The notes beneath the pieces were generated by a model. That model worked only from the letters and a program-made list of their open reading frames with translations. It had not been told where the DNA came from and did no database searches. The position numbers and the translations under genes are program-made. This document shows positions 12,284 to 24,493 of a DNA stretch of 64,000 nucleotides, piece by piece. Source of the DNA: Nymphaea colorata (lineage: Eukaryota > Streptophyta > Magnoliopsida > Nymphaeales > Nymphaeaceae); NCBI RefSeq assembly GCF_008831285.2, contig NC_045146.1, positions 24,507,703 to 24,571,702 of the forward strand. The letters are read 5' to 3'. The first letter of the stretch is position 1, and every line of letters starts with the position of its first letter.

Positions 12284-15200
12284 TCAAGGGGTGCCCTCTT
12301 TATGGGATGCCTTCTTGGCTGCTTCAGCAGCTGCCTTATCTGCCTCAATTTCAGCCACAATGGAGTCAATTTCAGATTCTTCTAGTTGTTGCAGTCCCTT
12401 ATCTCTTGTCATCACAGCAATCTCGATGTTCTTCCCTCCACCCTCCACAACCTTACGCACAAGAATTTAGGATCAGCTTCTCCAAATCAGAGAAATGAAT
12501 GCTATCAATATACCAACATGCAGGCACATTTAACTAGGGAAACATGACCAAGGAGTGAAGGGTTCATAGTCCACAGAAAGGTTCTTAACAAAATCAAGTC
12601 CTGGCAAAGGGAAGCAATAGTAAGCTCACTCCTTTGAGCTAAATACATAAAAAAAGAACACATGCAAAGCTTGTTAAGCATATTCCTGGGTAGAACATAT
12701 AAACATGCTATGGACGCTGCCTAAAAGATGGTTGCCATCAACTTCTGATATAAAAATTTCAATGTATAACTGGAAAGACATTTCATCTGATAACTAATCA
12801 AGGTCAGTTTCTCCAGTAGATAAGAGTATTATGCATTATTAAGAAAGTTAAGCAACTAAACCTCTTTTAAGTGTCAACAAGAACAATGAACAAATGGTTC
12901 CAGCAACAAGATTTACGGTATAGAGATCAAATGGTTTCTGATGATAAGATGTGTTATTTCTTGATAGAAGCCGAAGTGAAGTAGGAAGAGGACGTCGTGA
13001 CTACAACTAAATGCTGAAACATTTTTTTTTTCCTTCAAGGCTCACAGCTAGGCATGTATGGACATCAACTGGAAAGGAGATGAAGATATCATTCCAACCA
13101 GAAGTTAAATGCTCAACATTGAGACCACAACCACTAGTATGGCTATGTCGTTTTATGAGAGATTCCCACCCCTTGGAGATGCTGCCTCTTTTTAACATGG
13201 TGGCAGATACATTTGCCAAGAAAAAGAACAAGGGGTTTAGAGAGAAAAGCAGCAAATTGGATAATCTCTACACTTAGACCAAACCACCCTGCAGACAAAT
13301 GCACAGGGATTATTTTCAGTGTATAGAAACTTAGACTGTTATCCTACTTGCCTCATTGTTTCTTGGGTACTGCACCTGTAATGCTTCTTATTTCACTGAT
13401 CATCTTGTACTTACTGACATTCTTGCTTTGTGACTTTGCACGCAAGAAGTCAAAAGCACCAGTTGGCTGGTATCATGCTATTAAAACCCTAAAAGGCCTA
13501 GTATCCTGTTTTCACAAATCCAACCATACAAATGGACGCAATTGTCTAAAACCTAAGAACAAAGTAAATCACGAAAATCTGACGCACAAATCAAATTTTA
13601 CACTTCTAAAACTAACCGTCACTGCCATGTCTATCTCCCCCCTCCTCCTCCTCCTACTTCACACACACACACACACATGCACATGCACATATATAGGCAG
13701 CAACTACAAATGATGGTGATAGCCTGAAAGATAAGATTGAATTAGTCAATGCATTCACGAGGGAGAGGAAGCCAGCAACTTTCAATATTCTAGATGAAAC
13801 AAAGGTTGGGCCTATATGGTTCATTAATATACAACCTACATAACCCAAACCTCCTCCAATTCCCCCTTTCATGAAAGCTGAATCACTTCAAGAAAAGCAC
13901 GATTTGCAAGCTTCACAATTTCTTGCCCTGATGTCTCTTTATAATTCTTTTCTAAGAACTCCCGCATGGAAAATTCAGTTTCTTCCTATGGCATTGGATT
14001 TCCAGGCAGAGAATGTTCCAGAGGGATCTGTCTGATAGAGTGATGGACCACCAGTGTAAGGATCAAAACCAACAATCAAGGTTGAAAGGCCAAATGGTCT
14101 GACACCACCACTTTGAGTATACTTCTGCTGAAGCCCAGCAACATAACGTGGCATTCTATGCACGCTTTATTTATAAGAACTCTTGCATCTGCTTTCAGCC
14201 CAGCACAGGCTAACGCAATATGATAATCCAAATTTACTATTTCCCTAACAGTTCTGCACAAGAAAGAGCAAAAACCAAATAAGCAAACACATTTCAAAGA
14301 CGTGCTTTCATTTTGTAGACTGAAAACCTAAATGGAATTTTTCATTATTAAATATTTAAATCAAATCGATTACAACTTGCCCAACCGCTGTCCTTTTCCC
14401 TTTGCAGTTCTTAGTGAACCAGAAGGATTATCTTTTTTACGGCAACACTTTTAGCTTGTAGACACAGGCGATACGAATAACATCATCAAATGCACTATGG
14501 CCAGCAAAACATGGATCAATTAAGTTCCAGAACAAGATTTGCAACTGTTGACAAGATTTTCTAAACATCCATCGCCGAGTCTTTTTGGATATAAAGAACA
14601 ATGGGATCAGAATCAGTTATCTTTAACTCCTTATGAGATCAAGCATCTTTAATTTTCATCACGCCACGCAAAATTTCAGTACATACAAAAGAACGGATAA
14701 TTCTTTGTAGGCGAGACAAATTGGGGGTTGAAAGATTAAAAAAATGGTTTATCCCATTCACTAAAATTTGCCGTCAGAAGTTGCACGAGATTGGCACTAA
14801 GCAGAACCAGTGACGCTTTCTTCTTCTTCTTCTTCTTTTTTTCATTCGTACGAGAAAGAAGATGGACGTGAAAAGCAAAATCAGAGAATGAGAAAAAAAA
14901 CAAGACTCCAGGTTAAATCCAAATGCCAACTCAATCACTATACCACAATGCCACCAATTAGTTGAAAATTGACGTTTTGCACGATTTTATAGCTAAACGG
15001 ATCGTCACTGCGCCTTTCAAACTGTAAAAATTGGCGAAGTTACCTTCCTCGGCCACTACCTCGAAGAAAAAACAGAAGCTAATTGAGTAACATAAAAAAC
15101 AAAAAAGTAGCCACTCCACTCATTTCGTCTTCGCTCTTCAACCAAAGGTCCAAAACCATAAAAAATGGCGTCGCACGAAAATCGTTCGGTAAACCATGAC

Positions 15201-15522
15201 ACGGTTCGGTTCATGGTTGCGACTCTGACTAAACTGTGGATCATATATGTGGATTCAAAGCTCTCTAACGCAAAAGAGAAGAGAGGGGGTGACGGGCGAT
15301 GGCATTGATGTGAGAGAGAGGGAGAGAGGGAAGAGAGAGAGTTGATCACCGGGAATCTTGGAGCCTGGCGGTGGACCTCTTCTCGACGCCGAGGACAATG
15401 GTGTCGGTTCCCCCGACGCCGACGGCCGCGTTCCCTTTGCGAACCGCCTCCAGTGCGTATTCCACCTGGAAGAGGTGCCCGTCGGGGGAGAACACTGTGA
15501 TCGCCCCGTCGTATCTCGCCAT
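12284..15522 (-). pseudogene. PAD1-like (pseudogene): Proteasome subunit alpha type-7 (alpha-4, PAD1) non-processed pseudogene
   Basis: Three exon-like blocks on the minus strand match 20S proteasome alpha-4. Block 1 (15522-15350) encodes [15 protein letters not shown] onward to LQDSR. Block 2 (14253-13887) begins at a good acceptor and covers the central region, including HIALACAGLKADARVLIN and [20 protein letters not shown]. Block 3 (12451-12284) encodes GGGKNIEIAVM through a Lys/Ala-rich tail to TGA. Splice sites and phases of the blocks agree, so this is a duplicated gene, not a retrocopy. Block 2 is broken: about 16 residues after the IEC motif are missing with a shift of frame, a second shift follows SNAIGRN, and the block is 367 bases where about 415 are expected. 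The first frame runs into a stop. Conserved residues are also changed (YDR to YDG, LDDH-type to LDYH). An assembly error or unusual splicing remain possible. Confidence 0.8.
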
Positions 15523-17657
15523 CACCCCCTCTCTCCCGTGGTTCTTTCCTTGTGCAACGAGTCAGATAGCGCCGAAACGCAGCAGCCGCACCCCAAAAGG
15601 ACTTGAGCAGCAAATCACTCACTCTTACCACTTACGATCTCCACTAATCACTTCAATGGGGATCTTCTGTCTTCATCTTCATGTCCTAGATCTAGTGATT
15701 TTTAGACCATTAATTTCTAACAAGAATTTGAAATTCTATGCAAAAATTATGTCATAAATTTGCAATTCTCTAGTCAGATCTCCCCTTCTTCTTACTTGAG
15801 ATCCAGAAATTGAAAGCACAATGGTGGTCTTAAAATCCATGCTTGATTTATTAAAAACTATAGCTTTAAAGTTAAATTAGCCCCTCATAATCTAGAATCA
15901 GGAATAATCAAACGCCCTATTCATTCAACGATCTGGCCAAAAGAAGGGTCCAGCAGGATGAGCCGTGGTCACCTATAAGGTCGTTAGATATGATTGAACA
16001 AAATGCGGAATTCACTGGATTCTGTTGGGTCATTTTTACCATCAAATGCATTCAACATTCACTCATCAAACTTGTTTGATTATGCTTATTCATATGAAGA
16101 TTTTTAAAGGTTCATTAGTGTTTCACCGGAGTTTTATTGAGAAGTCGATACCAACATAGCTGAGTGTCTTACCTCCAAATTGCTTGTTCTGCAAACGAAA
16201 GAAAATTCGTCAAAATATAATACGAATAGTGCTAGCATTAATAAATGCAACTGCAGTATGTAACATCTACAGCTAGTGATATCAAACAGATTACTGCAAC
16301 TCTTTTTGAACTTATTACCTTAATCTATATGTTTGTCTCACTGTTCATTTTGGTTTTGATATTTTGAGTCAGGATACTTCGGAGTCTACATATTTGTGAA
16401 CAGAAACGCGCAGTTCTTAGAAAACTTGAGATATAAGGATGTGAAGCATTGTACACCCTTGAACTTTACGATCAACTAAGGCATGTTTGGACATGTTGTT
16501 TGCTTAGCAAATTTTGGAGATAACGAACATATCCAATATCTCGACTATGAGCTATGAGATGCTCCGTTGAAACGAGCCTGCCAGTCAGCTCGTCATCTCC
16601 AATCCTAGTTGAGAAAAGCTGCGCCAAATGTCTGATCTATACTATTGGAAGGAAAATCCTGGTTGCATTTATAGTGTTTAGTTTATGAACTGGTCTACGG
16701 TATGGAATTAGAATATTCCTCAAGTGGGAGGTGCATTTAGCATCCATCTACTTCAGAGGCTCACGCTTACTGCTATTATGTAATTTCCATTAGCACTCCG
16801 TGGAAAGCTAAACGCATCGTTGGGACAAGTTTTCATACTTTTCCTGATCTTACAGATTACAGGAGCTTATCATCATGCATTTCAAGTACTGGCTGATCAT
16901 GCAGCAGGGAAGGGCGCAGACAGAAGGACATGCAAAGAAACTGGAATTTTCCAGTCAGGTTCTTAGTCAGCAGTGAACTTCCAGCACTCACATCCCCAAC
17001 TTTAAATACATAAAGTTCACGGGTGTAGAGAACGTCCTAGGGGAGTCTTATCTACAGCACAGAACAGGCACCATTATTACTTTTTCTTTTTTTTTTTGGA
17101 CAGTTGCCACCCAGTTTATATTTTTTTCACCCACCAACTTCTTTCGTGATTTATGAGTATGATTTCCATTTTCTGATTTTTCCTTCCCTTCCCTCTCTCT
17201 CTCTGTGACGGCATCGAGGCCGATGACAGCACGATCAATCAATCTTTCTCGAGAGCCAAAAAAAAAGACACCCTTTTCCACACCCCTTCCGGAAAGCTGC
17301 AAGGTGAAAAGAAGATCAGACGAAAAACTACAAGCTGCAAGGTGGAAAAGAAGTTTCAGATGAAAAACTACAAGATATTTTGACTCCAAGAGAAAGACAG
17401 CGGGATTTTCAGTAAGAAGAAAAAGAGGGCAAAGAAGAGGGTGTGAGACACACCCCAACGGCAACAAAACAAAGCCAACAGAAAACCCGTTTTTCATGAT
17501 CGCAACTCTGCCCCACTCTCAAGAGTTCTTCACTTATATCCACCTCTCCAAGCCAGAAAATGAGACCAACACCAAGGTTTTCTAGTTCTGTTCTTTTCAG
17601 ATTCTCCGCTTTTATTGCTCCTTGTTCTTCAGGTCCGTCACCAGTGCTGAGCGTTTT
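15523..17657. other. Spacer between the proteasome-like locus and the CLV1-like gene
   Basis: Both flanking loci lie on the minus strand, so this stretch holds the promoter of the proteasome-like locus on its left and the 3' flank of the receptor-kinase gene on its right. I see no convincing coding sequence. The 149-codon frame at 17048-17497 (-) has no recognisable domain and overlaps repetitive CT-rich sequence. Confidence 0.5.
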
Positions 17658-20600
17658 TCAGATGATGAGCAGAGAAGCCGGGCCATTGAGCATGTGAACC
17701 ACCTCCCTCATGGTAGGCCTCTTGGAGCTCTCCTCCTCCACGCACCTCATGGCGACGTTGAACATATGCTTGACGCTCTCGAGTGGGTAGTCACTCAGCC
17801 TGCTATCAACCAGGGAAGCGACCACAGTCGCCGGCTCGACGGAGCTCGAGACCATCTTCCCCACCCACCTGACGATGTCGACGCCCTCGCCGAACTCACC
17901 AACCGGCTTCCGGCCGGTTATCAGCTCCAGCAGAACCACCCCAAAACTGTACACGTCGCTTTTCTCGTCCACCCGCAGGGTGTATGCATACTCTGCAAAA
18001 TCAGCCCAAAAGAGCCCATGAGGACCACAACAGTAGTGCAAAGAAAGGATCGACGGCATGGCCGTGGCGTCTAGTTGTACCAGAGGGTTATTTGCCTATG
18101 GTGTAAGAGGTTGGTCGCCGTTGATGCGAGGGCACGGCAATAATTCAAAGAGAGAGAGAGAGTGGAGAATATCGTAGCCACATTGGCGTTATTCTGTATG
18201 GTAGATATGCAAATGGTTCCTTGCGTGTGGATGAAGCAAGATGAGAATAAAAACTGCTTTAATTTGCTCTCTCGATCACTCAACAGGCTCCCTGCACCTG
18301 AAGATAAATTCCAACAGAGCACAATTGTTTGGAACCGATAAGCAGACGGTTTCCACTTTCCAACTTACACTAATGTTGAAAAAGTAAAACGTTCTATACT
18401 GCCCATAATTTTACTACAACAAGAACCAGAAGCAGGATGAAAGAAGAAAACACGGAAGATCGTAGCGTTCTTCTCGCTCTCGAGGCTTAATTTCTTCGAT
18501 ACCAAAACCATAAAAGCATGTTTTGAGAACTTACATGAAATATTACTGGAAAGTTACGCCGCCTCATATCTGAAAACACGATCTCCATTACCCAAAAAGC
18601 CAAAAAGGATGAGCTTTCAAAAGCCTGTCGTAAAAGTTTCACAAGAATGGCCGATCTTGTAGGATAAAAGAGAAAAGAAATGCGATGACGGAGACACGTA
18701 ATAGAAAAGCTCCTCCTTTACAAAACACGTTACAGAGAAGCTCCTACTTCAAGCATGCAACTGTACGTGAAAAGGTCCTACTTCAATAACAAAACAAAAG
18801 AAAATACTTTCCTTCACAATAAAATGGCGCAGATTTTCTATAAGAACGAGAGGCTAAAAGGATCAAATATTTTCGTAAGAAACGGTTACCAGTTCCCATA
18901 AACCACGTCCAACTCCGCACCTGGGCAAGACGTTCATGGATATTGGATGTCGCATGTAACAGGCGAATGCCACCCATTCGAGTGAATCCGCGAAATGGCC
19001 AAACACCCAAAAGTTGAGAACATTAAATTCCCGTGGCATTTCAGTTCCTACGTTTCCGTCCAAAAGCGGGAAGGATAGAGAGACGAGACCAAACCAGAGC
19101 CATCGACCTCCCGGGTGCAAGACGAAAACAAGAGCGAGAGGAGCGGCGTGAGGTTGAAAACAAACTCACCGGGAGCAATATATCCGTAAGAGCCTGCGAC
19201 GGAGGACATGCACTCTGAAGCTCCGGTGTCGCGGAGGAACTTGGCGAGGCCGAAGTCGGCGACGTGAGCCTCGAAATCGGAGTCGAGGAGAATGTTGTTG
19301 GACTTGACGTCGCGGTGAACGATGAGGGGCGAGCAGTCGTGGTGGAGGTAGCAGAGTCCCCGGGCCGCCTCCACCGCGATCTTGTACCTCATCTCCCACC
19401 GAAGATGCTCCCCCTTCTTCCCGTGAAGGAAGTCGCCCAAGCTCCCGTTGGGCATGTACTCGTATACCAGCAAGTTCGTCTCGGCGTTCGAGCAGCAACC
19501 CAATAGCCGGACGATGTTCCGGTGCCGGATCCGGCCGAGAGTTCGTATCTCTGCCGAGAAGCCGTGGTCGTTCCGGTTGTTCTTCCCCATTCCCGGCAGC
19601 TTCTTGATCGCCACCTCCGTCCCGCAAGGCATCGTTCCCCGGTAGACCGTTCCGGCCCCGCCTTTTCCTATCACCATGTCCTCCTTGAGGCACTCGAGAA
19701 CGTCCCTGCAGGTGAAGTCCAGCCGGTGGAATGGAGTGAGCTTCCACTCCTGGGAGTGGCGACAGCGACGAATCCAACATGCCCTCCCAAGCCACAGTGC
19801 GACGGCGATCACCAAGAAGACGAGGAATCCGATAGCCAGTCTCAGTTTTTGGGGGCTGAGAAGCTGCTTCGAGCCTGTCGGAGCGTCGGTCGCTATGGGA
19901 ATGCAGGCGGCGAGGCGGGGGCTGCATAGATGAGGGTTTGCGGCGAATGAGCTCTGATTGAAGAAGTCGAGTTCACCCCCTGTAGGTAGCTCGCCTGAGA
20001 AGTTGTTGAAGGACAGGTCGAGCAGGGTGAGGCTCATCCTGTTCATCTCCGACGGAATCTGTCCGCTGAGGAGGTTATGGGAGACGTTCAAGTTGTTGAG
20101 TATGGACAGATTCGGCAGATCGATCGGCAGGCCGCCAGAGAGGTTGTTCTCGCTTAGGTCAATCGTCCCCAAGGACTTGCAGAGAACTATGCTCGAAGGG
20201 ATATCGCCGGAAAGCTCGTTGTGGCTTAGGTTTAGAACCGATAACTGCTTCATGCCGGTGATCTCCGGAGGGATGCTGCCGGTCAAGCGATTACCATCGA
20301 GTAAGAGCGTGTGCAGCCCAATCAAATTACCGATTCCCGCTGGTATGCTTCCGGAAAGCCCGTTCCTAGAAAGTATGAGCCAGCCGAGGTTCGTCGACGG
20401 CGAAATCTCTGACGGCAGACTGCCGGTTATGTAATTGTCCGAGAGCTCAACCATGTCAACGTTAGGAAGACTCAGAAACCCAGCGGGAATCGATCCATTT
20501 AAATAATTCCGGGCAAGCCTGACCCGCGTCAGTGACTTGCAGTCCCCAAGCGACTCAGGAATCGGACCGAAGAAGAAATTATCAAGAAGGATCAGTTTTT

Positions 20601-21750
20601 GCAAGCGCCCGCCGGTACAGAGGCCGGTGGGAATCAAGCCGGTCAAACGGTTCGTCGTCAGGTCGAGAAGAACAAGGCGTCCATTCTTGCCGAGATCCTC
20701 CGGCAGTTCGCCAGTAAAGTTGTTCTCCCACAACTGCAGAACTTCCAGAGCCGGCAACTCTGCGACCAATGCCGGGACGCTGCCGAAGAGCTGGTTTCGA
20801 AAGAGGTTGAACAGCGTCAGCTGCTGGAGAGCCGAGAAACTCTCCGGAATCCCTCCAGTGAGGTGGTTGTTGGACAAGTCAAGGGACTTCAGGCTCGTCA
20901 TCCCGGAGAGCTCGGGAGGAATCAAGCCGGAAAGGTTGTTGAACTGCAAGAATAGGGTATCGAGCGACTTCAGGCGACCCAGGCTGGTCGGAATCTCGCC
21001 GGAAAGGTTACATTCACCCATGTCAAGCCGCACCAGCCGGCTCAAGTTGCCGAATTCCTGTGGAATGCCGCCCTGGAAGGTATTGTAATACCCGAGGTAC
21101 AGCTGCTGAAGATTCTGCAACCGACCTAGTTCCGGCGGTATCCTGCCGGACAGGCTATCCCCGGTAAGCGCAAGGTACTCCAAGCTCAAGATATTAGAGT
21201 ATTCCATCGGGATGCTGCCGTTGAAGTAGTTTCCACCAAGGTGGAGGAGGCGCAGTCGGCGGAGCACCCCCAACTCCACCGGCAGCGGACCGGTGAGGTT
21301 GTTGTTATATACATCTAGCACCTCCAACTCACTCAATCTACCGAACCCAGGAGGAAACCGACCCGAAAGATTGTTGTTAGAAAGATTGAGACATCGCAGC
21401 GACGTCAGGTTAGAGATCTCCGGCGGTATCTTTCCCGTGAGGTTGTCCTCGGCGAGAACGAGGCTGGCGAGGTGGTCGAGTGAGGCGATCTCTGCAGAAA
21501 GCGAGCCAAAGAGAGGAACCCTGGTTAGGTTGAGAGCGATCACCCTGTACCCCTGGTCGCACGTCACGCCGGTGAAGTTGCAATGAGAGGCGGAAGGGTC
21601 CCAGTCGTCGAGCCCTGACCCTCCGACGCTACGATTCACCAACGACGTCTTCAGCTTAAGCAATACCGACAAATCGTCTGCCAACGAGGAGATGATGGCG
21701 ACGGCGAAGAAGACGAAAACAGAGGGAAGAAACCAGATAGTGGGTTTCAT
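17658..21750 (-). CDS. CLV1: CLAVATA1-like leucine-rich-repeat receptor kinase
   Basis: Two exons (21750-19170 and 17992-17658) joined across one GT-AG intron give 971 codons, close to the 980 of Arabidopsis CLV1. Residues 1-24 form a signal peptide, followed by an N-terminal cap with CNFTGVTC and about 20 LRRs (for example LSGTIP-type [20 protein letters not shown]). A transmembrane segment lies near 633-657, with a kinase domain after it. The kinase shows [12 protein letters not shown] (P-loop, about 700), [13 protein letters not shown] (about 810) and DFGLAKF (about 835), so it looks active. The intron splits the SYGYIAPEYAYTL stretch, as in the CLV1/BAM family. The VLECLKED sequence and the short tail ending soon after MREVVHML favour CLV1 over the longer-tailed BAMs. 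This class perceives CLE peptides at the plasma membrane and limits stem-cell number in meristems. A CT-repeat leader precedes it. Confidence 0.95.
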
Positions 21751-21946
21751 TCTGGTAAGAGAAAGAGAGAGAGAGATATGACTTATGAGGAGGTGGGGAA
21801 GAGGGTGGAAGGAGGCGTGGGTAGATAAAGAGTGGAGGCGAATAAGAATAAGGAATCATGGTGGGGGGTGGGTTAGATAAAGAGTGGAGGAGAATAAGAA
21901 TAAGAAATCGTGGTGGGGGCTCTGGAACTCGCAGAGTGCAGAGTTA

Positions 21947-21950
<4 letters not shown>

Positions 21951-21979
<29 letters not shown>
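21951..21979 (-). repeat. (GA/CT)n tract upstream of the CLV1-like gene
   Basis: About 14 GA units lie 200 bases upstream of the start codon; they read CT on the sense strand of the receptor gene. Such tracts are common in plant 5' leaders and core promoters. Confidence 0.85.
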
Positions 21980-21981
<2 letters not shown>

Positions 21982-24347
21982 CGGAAGAAAAAGGCGATGT
22001 GACCGTACACAGCGGGCGAGGTGTAGGGGAGACGGAAGGGGCCGCCTGAGACTGCTTTCGAGGGCGTAGCCTTTTGCCACAGCATCGGTTTCTTCTCCCA
22101 AAGGTGAGCGTCGGGAGACTGGGACGTGAAAAAAAATAAGGTTAGCCTTTTCTCCCTCCGGCGGCTCCGGGAGCCGGAGACAGAAAGGGGGCTCGCTTCC
22201 CCATATGGCAGACGACTCGCGGGAAACGGACGTCCTGGCAACACGGTGGGCCTGCCTTCTGGAAGACTGACTGACCCCACTTGCCCTTGGCTCGCTGGAC
22301 CTACCGAGTCAACTCCGTCTGGGTGTGCTCGGTCCGCGAGGGTCCAGCACTCGCTACCCAAATTTGGTCATCTTGTTTCGGCCAGCCCTTTTTGGGTCTT
22401 GGACCCACCCCACCTTCTCATCTGAAATCTTTTGCTTGATTGGCGGCAACAGTAGCTGCTAAAATGCTCCTTCTGCTATGATCGTGATGTAATGAATGCA
22501 TGAAATGCACTACTGCATAGAGTCAGGTAGACTAGATGTGGAGATAGGTGCCCTCGACTAGATCACGACTCCGGCCTATCATTCACGTCCTACACGTGTG
22601 TCGATCTATTGATGCAACTTCTTAGTAGCTTAAAAATCATTTTCCAAAAGAATGGTTCTTGTAACGGTTGATAGAAAACAAATTAAGTAAATTAGTCGTT
22701 TGTGAATAAAGACCACAAAAATACAATCTCCCATGCTCAAGGGAGAATTTGTGCCAAATTAACTTATCTTTATGATTTTTTTGGAACTTCTTGTGTTTGT
22801 TCTTTCATTTCACTCTATTATTGTGTATAGCACCGTTGCAATTCAGATAAGTAACACCCACATCAATTAAATTTAATTGAAGACATGTTATCTGCATGAC
22901 ACCCAAGTCGACCAACTCTGTTATATCTCTCCTAAACTTAGCTGGTTTTCTCTAATCATTAAACAAATAACTTAATATTTCCACATACTTAAAAACTAAG
23001 AAATACTTATAAGTTGCTGGCAAGTTAGTCTCATACTAATTAAAAGAGTATTGATTTCCACAAATTCTTAAAGGGAGATTTAGCATCTGACGTCAAATGA
23101 ATGGGTATCACTTGCTGATATCAGAGGAACAATCGGCTTGGTGACCTAATAATTCACGAAAGGTTGTGGGCCTAGGGAACTATGTAAATATATGGCATTG
23201 ATATGTGTTTTATGCTAAAAAAATGGGGAGGAATTGAATGAACAACTACTCAAAGGTAGGAGAATGAGCTTGGTGCGGTTTTGAGACCGATGAGAGGCGA
23301 GCCTTCCGCCTCATTCATGATAGTGCAAAGGAAAAACTTTCATTTCTTTTGACATCCACTCGTTTTCAATTCTACTACATACCCCACCTCTAATAGTACT
23401 ATCCACAACTTAATATTAAGTCTCGTTTTAGAAATTAAACACTTTAAAAGATATATATGCTTATAGAGTTATCATTCCTCAGGTATTTGATTGCCTAGAA
23501 ATTTTTAAGATGCTTTTTCAAGACGTCTATTTGAACATGAAGAGCAAACCAGTCATTTGATGTTTCGTGTTTTGATCCGCATCTCATCGACGCATATTTT
23601 CATACTCACAAAAAATAAATGAATGTTCTCAACTATGGAACACTAAAAAACTTTCAATCTTTCCAACTAGTCCCCAAGTTAATCACAAGAAAGTACTTGA
23701 CCTTCTTATTGTTATCGGACCATGGGATTGGGCTTATTCATGGCAACTCCACTCCCCCCACAGTGTGGTCACTAAGCTTTGGTAGTATGCGAGGGCCCAT
23801 GGACTACACTGATGATTCTAAAGGAATCGGTTCGCTCTAAATAATGCAAAGTGAACGGCCGTCGTTGTCCATGAAAAAGCTTCTCCATCGATGGGCTTGA
23901 AGAAGTTTTCAGTTCAAGAAAAAAGTGCCATCTATGAATGAAGCATACTTTCATTTCATGACATTCTTGCATTAACACCATGATTATGCACTAATTGATC
24001 TCACCAATCATTTGCCTTGATGCTTTATAGAATCATCCATACGTGTCATCAAATATTCCACGTCCTACTTTATGTCTAGACGGAATATTTGAGGGAACAT
24101 ACCTCACTTTTTTTTCTCCCCCTAACCAAATGATTTGGCGGCCCAAATCCATGCCTTATTTTGCCATGGCTAACCAAAAAGGATGTCGGTGATAGGTTCC
24201 TAAGGTTGGCCGGAAGCAACAGATTTAAAGAGAGAGGGAAAGGATAGAGAGAGAAATATTCTACCATGAACTGTGCAATTGTTGGTTATTCTCTTGTTTT
24301 TTAAGTCTTAATTTGACAGCTTAGTGGGCAACTCGGTCGTTAATTCG

Positions 24348-24493
24348 ATTCTTGTTGGTGTTATTCATCTTGTAGCGAACATTACTCTCGCGTTAAACAA
24401 AGTAATCATAAGTTCACTCAATTCTTGTTGGTGTTATTCATCTTGTAGCGAACATTACTCTCACATTAAACAAAGTAATCACAAGTTCACTCA
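24348..24493 (+). repeat. 73-bp tandem duplication
   Basis: Unit 1 (24348-24420) and unit 2 (24421-24493) both begin ATTCTTGTTGGTGTTATTC and differ at only a few positions, such as TCGCG against TCACA. The left edge abuts a SINE-like block shared with about 3088-3107. Confidence 0.9.

Noticed and set aside
17048-17497. 149-codon frame on the minus strand
   Set aside because: Low-complexity composition from CT-rich DNA, no domain, and no link to the neighbouring gene.
19264-21586. Long open frames antisense to, or in other frames of, the CLV1-like exon
   Set aside because: They are by-products of the GC-rich repetitive LRR coding sequence and have no domain of their own.
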